NCBI GenBank assembly: GCA_955652855.1 | Contig: CATPCN010000564.1 | Location: 1 to 16,969, forward strand | Reading direction: 5' to 3' | Length of the DNA stretch: 16,969 nt | Source of the DNA: an uncultured Chthoniobacterales bacterium | GTDB lineage: Bacteria; Verrucomicrobiota; Verrucomicrobiae; Chthoniobacterales; UBA10450 | Shown: one piece after another, positions 5,755 to 13,033 of the stretch | How positions within the stretch are numbered: position 1 is the stretch's first letter | How the letters are laid out: every line of letters begins with the position of its first letter | The notes under the pieces: generated by a model | Told to the model about the DNA's origin: nothing | The model's input: only the letters and a program-made list of their open reading frames with translations | The model's database searches: none | Position numbers and translations under genes: made by a program

Positions 5755-6708
5755 ATGAAAGCTCAGTCACCAATTTCACCGCGCAAAACGGGATTCTCTT
5801 TCGCGATTGCGGGAGCATGGCTCACGCTTTGTCTCGTCTGGGGTTCGACCTGGCTCGCGATCAAAATCGGACTTGCTGATTTGCCGCCGATTTCATTTGT
5901 CGCGGCGCGATTCATCATCGCGGCCGGCGTCCTGGTCGCAATTTGCATCGGCCGTTTTTCATTTTTTCCAAAACGCGCCACGGATTACGCGTTTCTCGCG
6001 TTCACCGGCATCCTGATTTTCGGAATCAATTACGGACTGGTTTTTTGGGGCGAACAACATGTCTCGTCCGGTCTCGCGGCAATTTTACAAGCAACCATTC
6101 CGACGTTCGGCCTTGTCTTTGCCCATTTTTATTTGCCGGCCGAACCGATGAAATGGCAACGAATGCTCGGCGCGATTCTCGCGCTCGCCGGCGTCGCCAT
6201 CATCTGCGCGAAGCTGCTCGATTTTCAAGGCATCATGGCGTTTTGGGGCGGCGTCGCGATTGTGATCGGCGCGGCCAGCGCGGCTTACGCGAACGTGTTG
6301 ATCAAAGCGCGCGAAACGAAGTTCGCAGCGCCCGTGATGGCGGCGTGGCAAATGATTTTCGCACTCGTGCCGTTAATCACGCTCGGACTTTGGAGCGAAG
6401 GCAATCCTCTTCATTTTCACTGGAGCAAGACGGCGCTCGGGTGCCTGCTTTATCTCGCGTTGGCCGGATCCGTCCTGACGTTTCTTTTATTCTATTGGCT
6501 GCTGGAAAAAATCGCGGTCACCAATTTGCTCACGATTTCACTGGTCACTCCGCCGCTGGCGGTCGCTTTCGGCTGGTTCGTCGCGGGCGAAACGCTTTCG
6601 CGATGGGCGCTCCTCGGCGCGGCTTTCGTTTTGCTCGGCGTCGCTTTGATCCTTTGGAAAGGGCGAAAGATCGACACTCAGCCGGACCTAAACATCGAAC
6701 CTTTGTGA
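5755..6708 (+). CDS. EamA/DMT-superfamily transporter
   Basis: The product is 317 residues with ten hydrophobic helices arranged as two EamA repeats (about residues 20-148 and 165-303). It is typical in length and layout for drug/metabolite transporters of the RhaT/RarD/YedA type. The first helix has the characteristic LVWGSTWLAIKIGL, and the second repeat ends in a GExLSxWALLGAAFVLLGV-like helix pair. The frame stays open upstream to 5698, but the ATG at 5755 is chosen: GAGGGG lies eight bases in front of it, and the extra 19 codons look non-coding. It sits in the inner membrane and probably exports a metabolite or amino acid; the substrate cannot be predicted. It is divergent from the DUF1579-like gene and outside the cassette array. 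Confidence 0.92.
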   Translation: MKAQSPISPRKTGFSFAIAGAWLTLCLVWGSTWLAIKIGLADLPPISFVAARFIIAAGVLVAICIGRFSFFPKRATDYAFLAFTGILIFGINYGLVFWGEQHVSSGLAAILQATIPTFGLVFAHFYLPAEPMKWQRMLGAILALAGVAIICAKLLDFQGIMAFWGGVAIVIGAASAAYANVLIKARETKFAAPVMAAWQMIFALVPLITLGLWSEGNPLHFHWSKTALGCLLYLALAGSVLTFLLFYWLLEKIAVTNLLTISLVTPPLAVAFGWFVAGETLSRWALLGAAFVLLGVALILWKGRKIDTQPDLNIEPL

Positions 6709-6759
6709 CGGCGGAAGCGCATCTCGCGGGCGCGATTCCTGCTCGAACAGAAACGCATC

Positions 6760-7056
6760 ATGAGCGGGGACGCGCAGAATTTCAGCCCTTTCGAAAAGGA
6801 GATGATCAAACTCGAAATGTTCGAGGGACTCCGCCACGCTTTGGATAAAAATTTCCGCCGATTGCTTGAGTCGGCGAAGAAGGATTGGGAACGCCTCTTT
6901 GCCGGTAAAGATCCGAGCGATGCCTGCGTCAATGTTCGGATCACAGCGGCTGATGCGGACGCCAAAGCTCTTCCCGGTTCGGGTTTCCTCAAGTCGAAAA
7001 AACCATCGGAAACCAAAACGCCGTCCAAGCTTCCGCAGCGGCGGCTCGCCCACTAG
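6760..7056 (+). CDS. Small hypothetical protein
   Basis: This 98-residue ORF is rich in Lys and Glu, with an amphipathic helical N-terminal half (FSPFEKEMIKLEMFEGL, then NFRRLLESAKKDWERLF) and a low-complexity basic tail (SKKPSETKTPSKLPQRR). I do not recognise a family. It is in the same reading frame as the transporter, 51 bases after that gene's TGA, and the codons between the two also look protein-like, so it may be a downstream cistron or a remnant of something longer. No good ribosome binding site precedes the ATG. Its stop overlaps, on the opposite strand, the stop of the truncated sixth TolB/TPR copy, so it abuts that rearrangement junction. The opposite-strand frames here are less protein-like. 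If it is not coding, about 340 bp here hold nothing else I can recognise. Confidence 0.45.
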   Translation: MSGDAQNFSPFEKEMIKLEMFEGLRHALDKNFRRLLESAKKDWERLFAGKDPSDACVNVRITAADADAKALPGSGFLKSKKPSETKTPSKLPQRRLAH

Positions 7057-7124
7057 GGGCGGGCAACGGCAACCTTGTAAACATTGCGCCGCTTGAGCTC
7101 GGCGAAAAAATTGCGCGGGTTCAT
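7053..7124 (-). pseudogene. Sixth copy of the TolB/TPR family, reduced to the N-terminal tag
   Basis: Three bases after the stop of the preceding copy, an ATG opens a 23-codon frame. Its first 21 residues include FFAELKRRNVYKVAVA, the invariant N-terminus of the five intact copies. The frame then meets unrelated sequence and stops at TAG (7053-7055). Nothing of the membrane helices, TolB domain or TPR part remains. The break falls exactly at the end of the most conserved DNA segment of the family, suggesting that the array was cut or resolved by recombination there. It could be translated as a 23-residue peptide, but I treat it as a remnant. Confidence 0.75.
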
Positions 7125-7127
7125 GGG

Positions 7128-9194
7128 TCAATGCGCATCCGGCTTCGGCACGAGTGAGGCGACGATCTTCTCGAAGCGCGGATCGCCGCGGAGCGGGTCC
7201 CAGTAAGGATGCAGCTTTAGCTGCCCATAGGTGAGATCGGCTGGGATTTTCAGCGTAGCTTCAATCTGTTGCAGAGCCAGATCCTTCGCGCCCGTCCATG
7301 CGTAAATCACGGCCAAATACTTCCGCATATTCGCGCCATTAATCGCATCCTTCTCTACCGGTAAAATCTCGACCGCACGCCGGCCCTCGCGAATCGCATC
7401 CTCCTTGCGTCCCAAGGCTGCATCGATAAGACCAAGCAGGCAGATAGCGGGGCCGTAATCGGGCTGTTCGCCCACCGTCTTTGCCACGTCGACTCGCGCC
7501 GTCTCGAATGCTCTGTGCGCAGCGCCTTGATCTCCGCGTAAACGCGCGACCATTCCCTCCCACCATGCCAGCGGAAAGTTCGGCAGATCAATCCCGATAC
7601 CATTTGGCGGGATGTGAGCGAGGGCTTCCCCGGCAGCCTGCCGATCGCGCTCGCACAAAGAAGCGTAAAGCCAGCGATCAGCAATGTCCTTCGCTGCAGC
7701 CGGGTTTTCTTGAACAAGAGTCCTTATCGTCTCGTGCAAAGGTTTCGGATCGGCTTTCCACTCGAGAGAGAGCGCCGCTCGCTGCACGCGCAGGCCCGCG
7801 TCGGCGGGAGCCAGTTTTAATGCGCGCTCCACCGCGGCGGCCGCATCCGCATACCGCCGCAAGATTTGGTAACTCAACGCTACTTGCTGAAGAATGTCTC
7901 GGTTGCGTGGATCGATCTGCAACGCCTTTTCCAGGTTGCGCGTTGACTCATCCCAGCGGCTCTGCCGACGATCAATATAGCCCATCAGGGCAAACACGTC
8001 CGCACTGTTGGGCAGCGTTCGTTGAGCTAAAGCTAATTCAGGACGGGCGTGATCGTAGTCGAGATAGCAACGGTAAAGGAATCCCGCCCACGCGAGATGG
8101 CCTTCACCGGCTTCCGGTCGTAATCGAAGTGCGCTCTGAACTGCACGCTCCGCCAATGCCGCCCGCTCCGCTGTGTGATCAAAGCCAAAGAAATATAACC
8201 TGCCATGCGCGCCAGCCAGTAAACAGTACGCCAGGAAGAAGTCGGGATCGCGCGCAATGGCTTGATCGAGCAGACGTGACGCCTCCATTAAGTTATCTTT
8301 CGCCCGGGCGTTAAAACTGACTCTGGTGGTATCGAGCGCTTTTGCCCGGAGATAGAGGTCGTAAGCGGTAATATCCTTGGTGGGGCGCTCTTCAATGGAA
8401 GATTTCTCATTGGGCGAGAGCTTCGCCTGGAGCTGGCTTGCGATCTGCTGGGCAATGTCGCTTTGGATGGCAAAGACATCGGCGAGATTGCGATCATACG
8501 TATCGGCCCACAAATGACTATCGGTCCGCGTATCGACTAGTTGGGCGGTTACTCGCACTTTGTCACCGGCACGCCGCACACTTCCTTCCAGCACGTGAGC
8601 GACCCCGAGCGCCTGGCCGATCTCCCGTAAGTTGCGTTTTGCGCCCGCGGCGTAACTCATCACGCTGCTACGCGAGATTACTCTGAGATCCGCAACCTTT
8701 GCCAGAGCAGTGAGGATGTCGTCCTGCACGCCGTCGGCGAAAAACGCGTTTTCTTTGTCGGCGCTGAAATTTTCAAACGGAAGAACCGCGATGCTTTTCT
8801 CTGGGATTGCCACCGAAGTGCTTGCAATCGTCGCCGACCGCTTGGGCCGAAGTTGTTGATACACCAGCGCCGCGATCACAAGGAGGAGAACTGCGATGAT
8901 CAGAAAGTCGAGCTTGCGCCCAGTGCGGCGCGTGATCGACTCGTTAGGCGCGACATCATCCGCGCGCTTGATTCCTTCCGGCGTAATCTCAAATGCCCAC
9001 GCCAGCACGAGCGCCACCGGAAAACCAAATGCGATTGCCGTGACGAAAACTTTCATCACCCACGCCGGCGCTTCAAAAGTCGGAAAAAGAATCGACGCGC
9101 CCTGAATCAGCAGCCACGCCACGATCGCGTAGGCGATCGCAACCTTGTAAACGTTACGCCGCTTCAATTCGGCGAAGAAATTGCGCGGGTTCAC
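7128..9194 (-). CDS. Membrane-anchored TolB-like/TPR protein, copy 5 (688 aa)
   Basis: The N-terminal tag FFAELKRRNVYKVA (6-19) is followed by helices at about 18-37 and 45-68, the cytoplasmic loop TPEGIKRADDVAPNESITRR (71-90) and a third helix at 96-113. The TolB-N/FlgO-like domain starts at KSIAVLPFEN (133) and runs to about 262. TPR-like helical pairs, such as LLDQAIARDPDFFLAYCLLA, fill the rest up to WDPLRGDPRFEKIV. Positive residues before helix 1 and in the loop predict a cytoplasmic N-terminus with the TolB and TPR parts outside the inner membrane. The start is a GTG overlapping the previous stop (GTGA), so translation is probably coupled. The membrane part matches copy 4, the loop matches copy 2, and the TolB and TPR parts match copy 1. 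The role is unknown; related COG5616-type proteins are thought to be scaffolds or sensors. Confidence 0.88.
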   Translation of the reverse strand: MNPRNFFAELKRRNVYKVAIAYAIVAWLLIQGASILFPTFEAPAWVMKVFVTAIAFGFPVALVLAWAFEITPEGIKRADDVAPNESITRRTGRKLDFLIIAVLLLVIAALVYQQLRPKRSATIASTSVAIPEKSIAVLPFENFSADKENAFFADGVQDDILTALAKVADLRVISRSSVMSYAAGAKRNLREIGQALGVAHVLEGSVRRAGDKVRVTAQLVDTRTDSHLWADTYDRNLADVFAIQSDIAQQIASQLQAKLSPNEKSSIEERPTKDITAYDLYLRAKALDTTRVSFNARAKDNLMEASRLLDQAIARDPDFFLAYCLLAGAHGRLYFFGFDHTAERAALAERAVQSALRLRPEAGEGHLAWAGFLYRCYLDYDHARPELALAQRTLPNSADVFALMGYIDRRQSRWDESTRNLEKALQIDPRNRDILQQVALSYQILRRYADAAAAVERALKLAPADAGLRVQRAALSLEWKADPKPLHETIRTLVQENPAAAKDIADRWLYASLCERDRQAAGEALAHIPPNGIGIDLPNFPLAWWEGMVARLRGDQGAAHRAFETARVDVAKTVGEQPDYGPAICLLGLIDAALGRKEDAIREGRRAVEILPVEKDAINGANMRKYLAVIYAWTGAKDLALQQIEATLKIPADLTYGQLKLHPYWDPLRGDPRFEKIVASLVPKPDAH

Positions 9195-11224
9195 GGCTTT
9201 GCTTCTTCGCAGAGTTTTTGAAACCGGGGGTCAGATCGCACCGGGTCCCAAACTGGATCGAGCCGGAGCAACGCGGGCGTGAGCGGGCCGTGCGCCAAGC
9301 GGAAGCCGCCAGTCGGCTTACCAATGATTCCGGAGAGGTTCGCCAAGGCATTGTCCGCGTCGCCGAACTGCGCTGCGATTTCTGCGCGGAGGCGGGCGGC
9401 GCGTGTGAACTGCGGCACATTATTCGTGGCCAGCTTAGCCAGTGTTTCTGCCTCGCGAAGCGAGGCAGCGCGATCGCCGAGTGCGGCGTAGATCACACCC
9501 AGGTTGCCCGCAAGCCAGCCGGCGTCCTGCTCGTTTCGACGCAGTCCTTCGAGTTTGTCTTTCGCCGCCAGGTATGTCGCGCGCGCGCCGTTCGCGTCGC
9601 CGCTGCGTTGCTGTGCCAATCCAAGCAGCACGTAGTAATCGCCAACTAGATGACCAATGGAGGGCGGGTTCGCCACCGTCTTTTTCAGTTCTTCGATCAC
9701 GGATTCGTAACGGCGCTGGTAAAGCAGCTGCAGCATTTGGACACCGAACACGCGCGGATCACCGGGTAGGGGCGGTAGAGGATCGAGCAGCTTGGCGGCC
9801 GTGGGCAGATTGCCTTCAGCTTGGTATGTCGACGCTTTAATCGCGATCATTTCTGCGTCATCCGGCGCAATACTCAAGCCCCGGTCGAGCATTTCACGCG
9901 CACCAGCCAAGTCTCCAATCCAAAAATGCGTCAGCCCCGTCTCATAAAGGATTTGCGGGTTACGTGGGTCGAGTTCGATCGCAGCGGCCTGATGCGCAAG
10001 CGCATCCTGCCACTTGCCTTGTCGCCGATCGATGAAACTGATCGCCTGCAGAACGTCGCCGCTGTTGGGCAATAGGCGATGCGCCTCCTCAAACGATTTC
10101 CGCGCTGCCGGATAGTCGGACAGACAATAGTAGAGATAGTAGCCCTGCGCGAAGTGTCCCTCACCGGAGTCAGGACTTAACTTGAACGCTGTTTCAGCCG
10201 CTTCGCGCGCGGCAGCGAGCTGCTTCGGCGTTCGATTGAAGTTGCCGAAGTAAACGCTACACTCCGCGATTGTCAGGCGGGCCCACGCCCACGCGAAGTT
10301 CGGGTCCAACTTCACCGCCTGCCGGTAAAAACGGCCCGAATTTAACATCGCGTCTGGCGATTGCTCCGAACGGCGCTCGCTCGCTAAGCCGCGGAGATAT
10401 GCATCGTAAGCGTCCGGATTACTTGTTGGCTTGATGTTGATCGCTTTTTGTTCGCGTCCGGTCAACTTCGCTTGTAACGACTCGGCGATCATTTTCGCAA
10501 TCTCCGTTTCCAGTTTGAAAATATCGCTTAATTTACGGTCGTAAGTCTCAGCCCACAGGTGGGCGTCGGTCAGCGCATTGATCAATTGCACGTTTACGCG
10601 CACCTGGTCGGCTGATTTCTGCACACTACCCTCGAGGATATTCGTGACCCCGAGCTGTTTCGCGATCAGCGGCAAGTTATCGGGCGAACTCTTGTAACGC
10701 TGAGTGGACGTGCGCGAGATCACCTTCAGATCGGCGATCTTTGCCAGCCGCGTCAGTATTTCGTCCTGCACGCCTTCCGCGAAGTAAGCGTTGTCTGGAT
10801 CGCGACTGAGATTGTCAAATGGAAGGACGGCGATCGATTTCTGCGGCACGCTTGCGGCCATTGATGAACTCTGAGTGCGCCAGAGTTGAAAGATGAGCAG
10901 CCCTGCGGCAACCAAGGCCACGCTCACAATCAGAGTCGCGAATTTGCGTCTGCTCCACTGCGGAATGAACTCGTTAGGCGAAACGTTCTCGGTGCGCTTC
11001 ATCCCCTCGGGTGTCATCTCGAAAGCCCAGGCGATGACAAGCGCGACCGGGAACCCGGCAGCGATCACCGTAACGAACACTTTCATCACCCAAGCTGGTG
11101 CTTCGAATGTCGGAAACAAAATCGACGCTGCCTGAATCAGCAGCCACGCCACGATCGCGTAGGCGATCGCGACCTTGTAAACATTGCGCCGCTTCAGCTC
11201 GGCGAAGAAATTGTCGATCTTCAT
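9191..11224 (-). CDS. Membrane-anchored TolB-like/TPR protein, copy 4 (677 aa)
   Basis: The layout is as in its neighbours: tag FFAELKRRNVYKVA (6-19), helices at about 18-37 and 45-68, loop TPEGMKRTENVSPNEFIPQW (71-90) and helix 3 at 96-115. The TolB-N-like domain runs from KSIAVLPFDN (129) to about 258, with DPDNAYFAEGVQDEILTRLA and RTSTQRYKS typical of the gamma subtype shared with copy 3. The TPR solenoid fills residues 270-640 and the end is WDPVRSDPRFQKL. The C-terminal third (VGDYYVLLGLAQQRSGD onward) is unlike the other copies and gives this protein its own ligand-facing surface. The ATG shares one base with the stop of copy 3 (TAATG), and the stop overlaps the GTG of copy 5, so reinitiation is likely. 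There is no strong Shine-Dalgarno. Function unknown; a periplasm-facing scaffold is inferred. Confidence 0.88.
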   Translation of the reverse strand: MKIDNFFAELKRRNVYKVAIAYAIVAWLLIQAASILFPTFEAPAWVMKVFVTVIAAGFPVALVIAWAFEMTPEGMKRTENVSPNEFIPQWSRRKFATLIVSVALVAAGLLIFQLWRTQSSSMAASVPQKSIAVLPFDNLSRDPDNAYFAEGVQDEILTRLAKIADLKVISRTSTQRYKSSPDNLPLIAKQLGVTNILEGSVQKSADQVRVNVQLINALTDAHLWAETYDRKLSDIFKLETEIAKMIAESLQAKLTGREQKAINIKPTSNPDAYDAYLRGLASERRSEQSPDAMLNSGRFYRQAVKLDPNFAWAWARLTIAECSVYFGNFNRTPKQLAAAREAAETAFKLSPDSGEGHFAQGYYLYYCLSDYPAARKSFEEAHRLLPNSGDVLQAISFIDRRQGKWQDALAHQAAAIELDPRNPQILYETGLTHFWIGDLAGAREMLDRGLSIAPDDAEMIAIKASTYQAEGNLPTAAKLLDPLPPLPGDPRVFGVQMLQLLYQRRYESVIEELKKTVANPPSIGHLVGDYYVLLGLAQQRSGDANGARATYLAAKDKLEGLRRNEQDAGWLAGNLGVIYAALGDRAASLREAETLAKLATNNVPQFTRAARLRAEIAAQFGDADNALANLSGIIGKPTGGFRLAHGPLTPALLRLDPVWDPVRSDPRFQKLCEEAKP

Positions 11225-12999
11225 TACTTCGCGGCGACAATCTTGTGAACAAGCGCTTCGAACCGCGGGTCGCCATGCAACGTATCGAACAGCGGGTCGA
11301 CCTTTATCCCGCTCATATCGATCGCGGGCTCGGCAAAGCTTTTTTCAAGGAGTCGGAGCGCTTCCTCTTTTTCGCCAAGGGCGACGTGAGCGATCGCAAG
11401 GTAATAAATCGCGGCAGGTCGAAGATGCGACAAGTCTTCCAATTCGTGCACCATCTTGAGCGTGTCGTCTTTCCGGCCGGCAGCAGCATAAGCGTGGGCC
11501 AGCCAAGCTCTGGTCTGAGGGTCCTCATCTAACTCGCGCGCTTTTTCCATTTCCGAAATCGCTCCAACTAGATCGCCTTTCTGCTGGAGCGCCCGGCCCA
11601 GAAGGCTGTGGCCCCAGTAGAAGCTTGGTTCCATCTCGATGGTCTTGCGTGCTTGCTTGATTGCTTCGTCGCCGCGGCGAGCAATGACGTAAACGTAGGC
11701 CAGTTGCGAATTGATAACGATTGAGAATGGATCAAGCTCGATCGATCGCCTGATCTCCGAGATGGCCTCGTCAAAACGGCCTGCCGCCAACAGAGCGCGC
11801 CCGTACCACGAATGAGCGGTCGCGTAGTTAGAATTCAATTCAATCGCCCGTCGAAATTCTTTGAGCGACCGCGCTAGGTCCAGATCACCCTGGCCAAAGA
11901 CCTCAGCTAAGGAAGCATGGGGCTCCGCGAGAGTCTCATCGAGTGCGAGCGCTTTTTTCGCCTCGGCTTTTGCTTTGCCCAGAGATTCTTTCCATGGAGC
12001 TCCTGAGTAGCTGGGCAAAAGAAGGTAGGCGTCCGCGAGACCTGCATAAGCCAGCGCATAACGTTGGTCGATCGCAATCGCTTGTTCGAAATACTGGATC
12101 GCCTTGGGAAGGTTGTCCCCGGTTCGCTTACCCAAAAAGTAGCGACCGCGTAAGTAGAGCTGGTAAGCCTCGGCATTCTCCGTGGGATGCGCGGCCACCG
12201 CATGACTTTCGGAGCCGGTTAGCTTGGCCTTTAGGGTTTCCGCGATCGTCTTAGCAATGTCGCTCTCGACGTCAAAAATGTCGGTCAGCTTGCGATCGTA
12301 AATCTCCGCCCAGAGATGCGCGTCAGTCGTCGCATTAATCAATTGAACGTTGACGCGCACTTGCTCTGCAGCTTTTTGGACGGTGCCTTCGAGTATGTGC
12401 GTCACGCCAAGTTGGTGTGCAATCTCGCGCAGATTGTCCGGCGCGCTTTTGTACTTCTGAGTAGAAGTCCGGGAGATGACTTTGAGTTCTCCGATCTTCG
12501 ACAACCGGGCCAGAATTTCGTCCTGGATGCCTTCCGCGAAGTAGGCGTTGTCCGGATCGCCGCTGAGGTTTTCGAATGGAAGAACGGCGATCGATTTTGA
12601 TGGTAGGGACGGACCGCCGGGCCGTTCGTCTTCGACCACGGATGTTCGCGGCGCGGTGTAACGGCCGAGAAAAAACAGCGCGACCGAAATCGCGCCGCCG
12701 ATCAACACCACATAAATCCACGCGCGATTCCCCGACCGTCGCGAGGGCGCAAGATCTACATCTTCAGTGCGCTTGATCCCTTCGGGCGTAATCTCAAATG
12801 CCCATGCGACCACGAGCGCGATTGGAAATCCGATCACGATTGCGAGCACGATCAATCGGACGGCCCAATTCGGAATGTCGAAGACCGGAAAAACCTGCGC
12901 GATGCCTTGAGCGAGGGCCCAGCCGGCGACTACGTAGGCGACCGCGACCTTGTAAACATTGCGCCGCTTCAGTTCAGCGAAGAAGGCCTTAGGATTCAT
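11224..12999 (-). CDS. Membrane-anchored TolB-like/TPR protein, copy 3 (591 aa)
   Basis: The tag FFAELKRRNVYKVA (6-19) is followed by helices at about 18-38 and 45-68 containing IPNWAVRLIVLAIVIGFPIA, then loop TPEGIKRTEDVDLAPSRRSG (71-90) and helix 3 at 93-113. The TolB-N-like domain runs from KSIAVLPFEN (135) to about 265. The TPR part is of the short type and starts AEAYQLYLRGRYFLGKRTGD; consensus-like repeats follow, such as AIELNSNYATAHSWYGRALL and AGRFDEAISEIRRSIELDP. It ends FDTLHGDPRFEALV. The membrane half is almost the same as that of copy 1, even in DNA, while the TolB part matches copy 4 and the TPR part matches copy 2. The ATG lies 34 bp after copy 2 with no Shine-Dalgarno. These TPRs could bind another protein; the partner is not evident. 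Confidence 0.88.
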   Translation of the reverse strand: MNPKAFFAELKRRNVYKVAVAYVVAGWALAQGIAQVFPVFDIPNWAVRLIVLAIVIGFPIALVVAWAFEITPEGIKRTEDVDLAPSRRSGNRAWIYVVLIGGAISVALFFLGRYTAPRTSVVEDERPGGPSLPSKSIAVLPFENLSGDPDNAYFAEGIQDEILARLSKIGELKVISRTSTQKYKSAPDNLREIAHQLGVTHILEGTVQKAAEQVRVNVQLINATTDAHLWAEIYDRKLTDIFDVESDIAKTIAETLKAKLTGSESHAVAAHPTENAEAYQLYLRGRYFLGKRTGDNLPKAIQYFEQAIAIDQRYALAYAGLADAYLLLPSYSGAPWKESLGKAKAEAKKALALDETLAEPHASLAEVFGQGDLDLARSLKEFRRAIELNSNYATAHSWYGRALLAAGRFDEAISEIRRSIELDPFSIVINSQLAYVYVIARRGDEAIKQARKTIEMEPSFYWGHSLLGRALQQKGDLVGAISEMEKARELDEDPQTRAWLAHAYAAAGRKDDTLKMVHELEDLSHLRPAAIYYLAIAHVALGEKEEALRLLEKSFAEPAIDMSGIKVDPLFDTLHGDPRFEALVHKIVAAK

Positions 13000-13033
13000 A
13001 AGGAGTTATCGGCGGATTTGTCCTGTTTCCTGC

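Noticed and set aside
5943..6848. Long plus-strand frame of about 300 codons across the transporter gene
   Set aside because: It is very rich in Arg and His, has no recognisable domain, and is explained by the codon bias of the transporter in another frame.
6688..7131. Minus-strand frame of 147 codons downstream of TolB/TPR copy 5
   Set aside because: It is out of frame with the conserved N-terminal tag at 7124 and looks like an antisense shadow of the transporter end and the small plus-strand ORF.
7481..8314. Plus-strand frame of 277 codons opposite TolB/TPR copy 5
   Set aside because: It has the Arg/Pro-rich, low-complexity composition of an antisense shadow, and the minus strand encodes clear conserved domains.
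8944..8950. GTTAGGC heptamers inside the TolB/TPR genes (also near 10974 and 14559)
   Set aside because: They fall at the same place in coding sequence, encoding the conserved PNES/PNEF loop, and have no attC arms.
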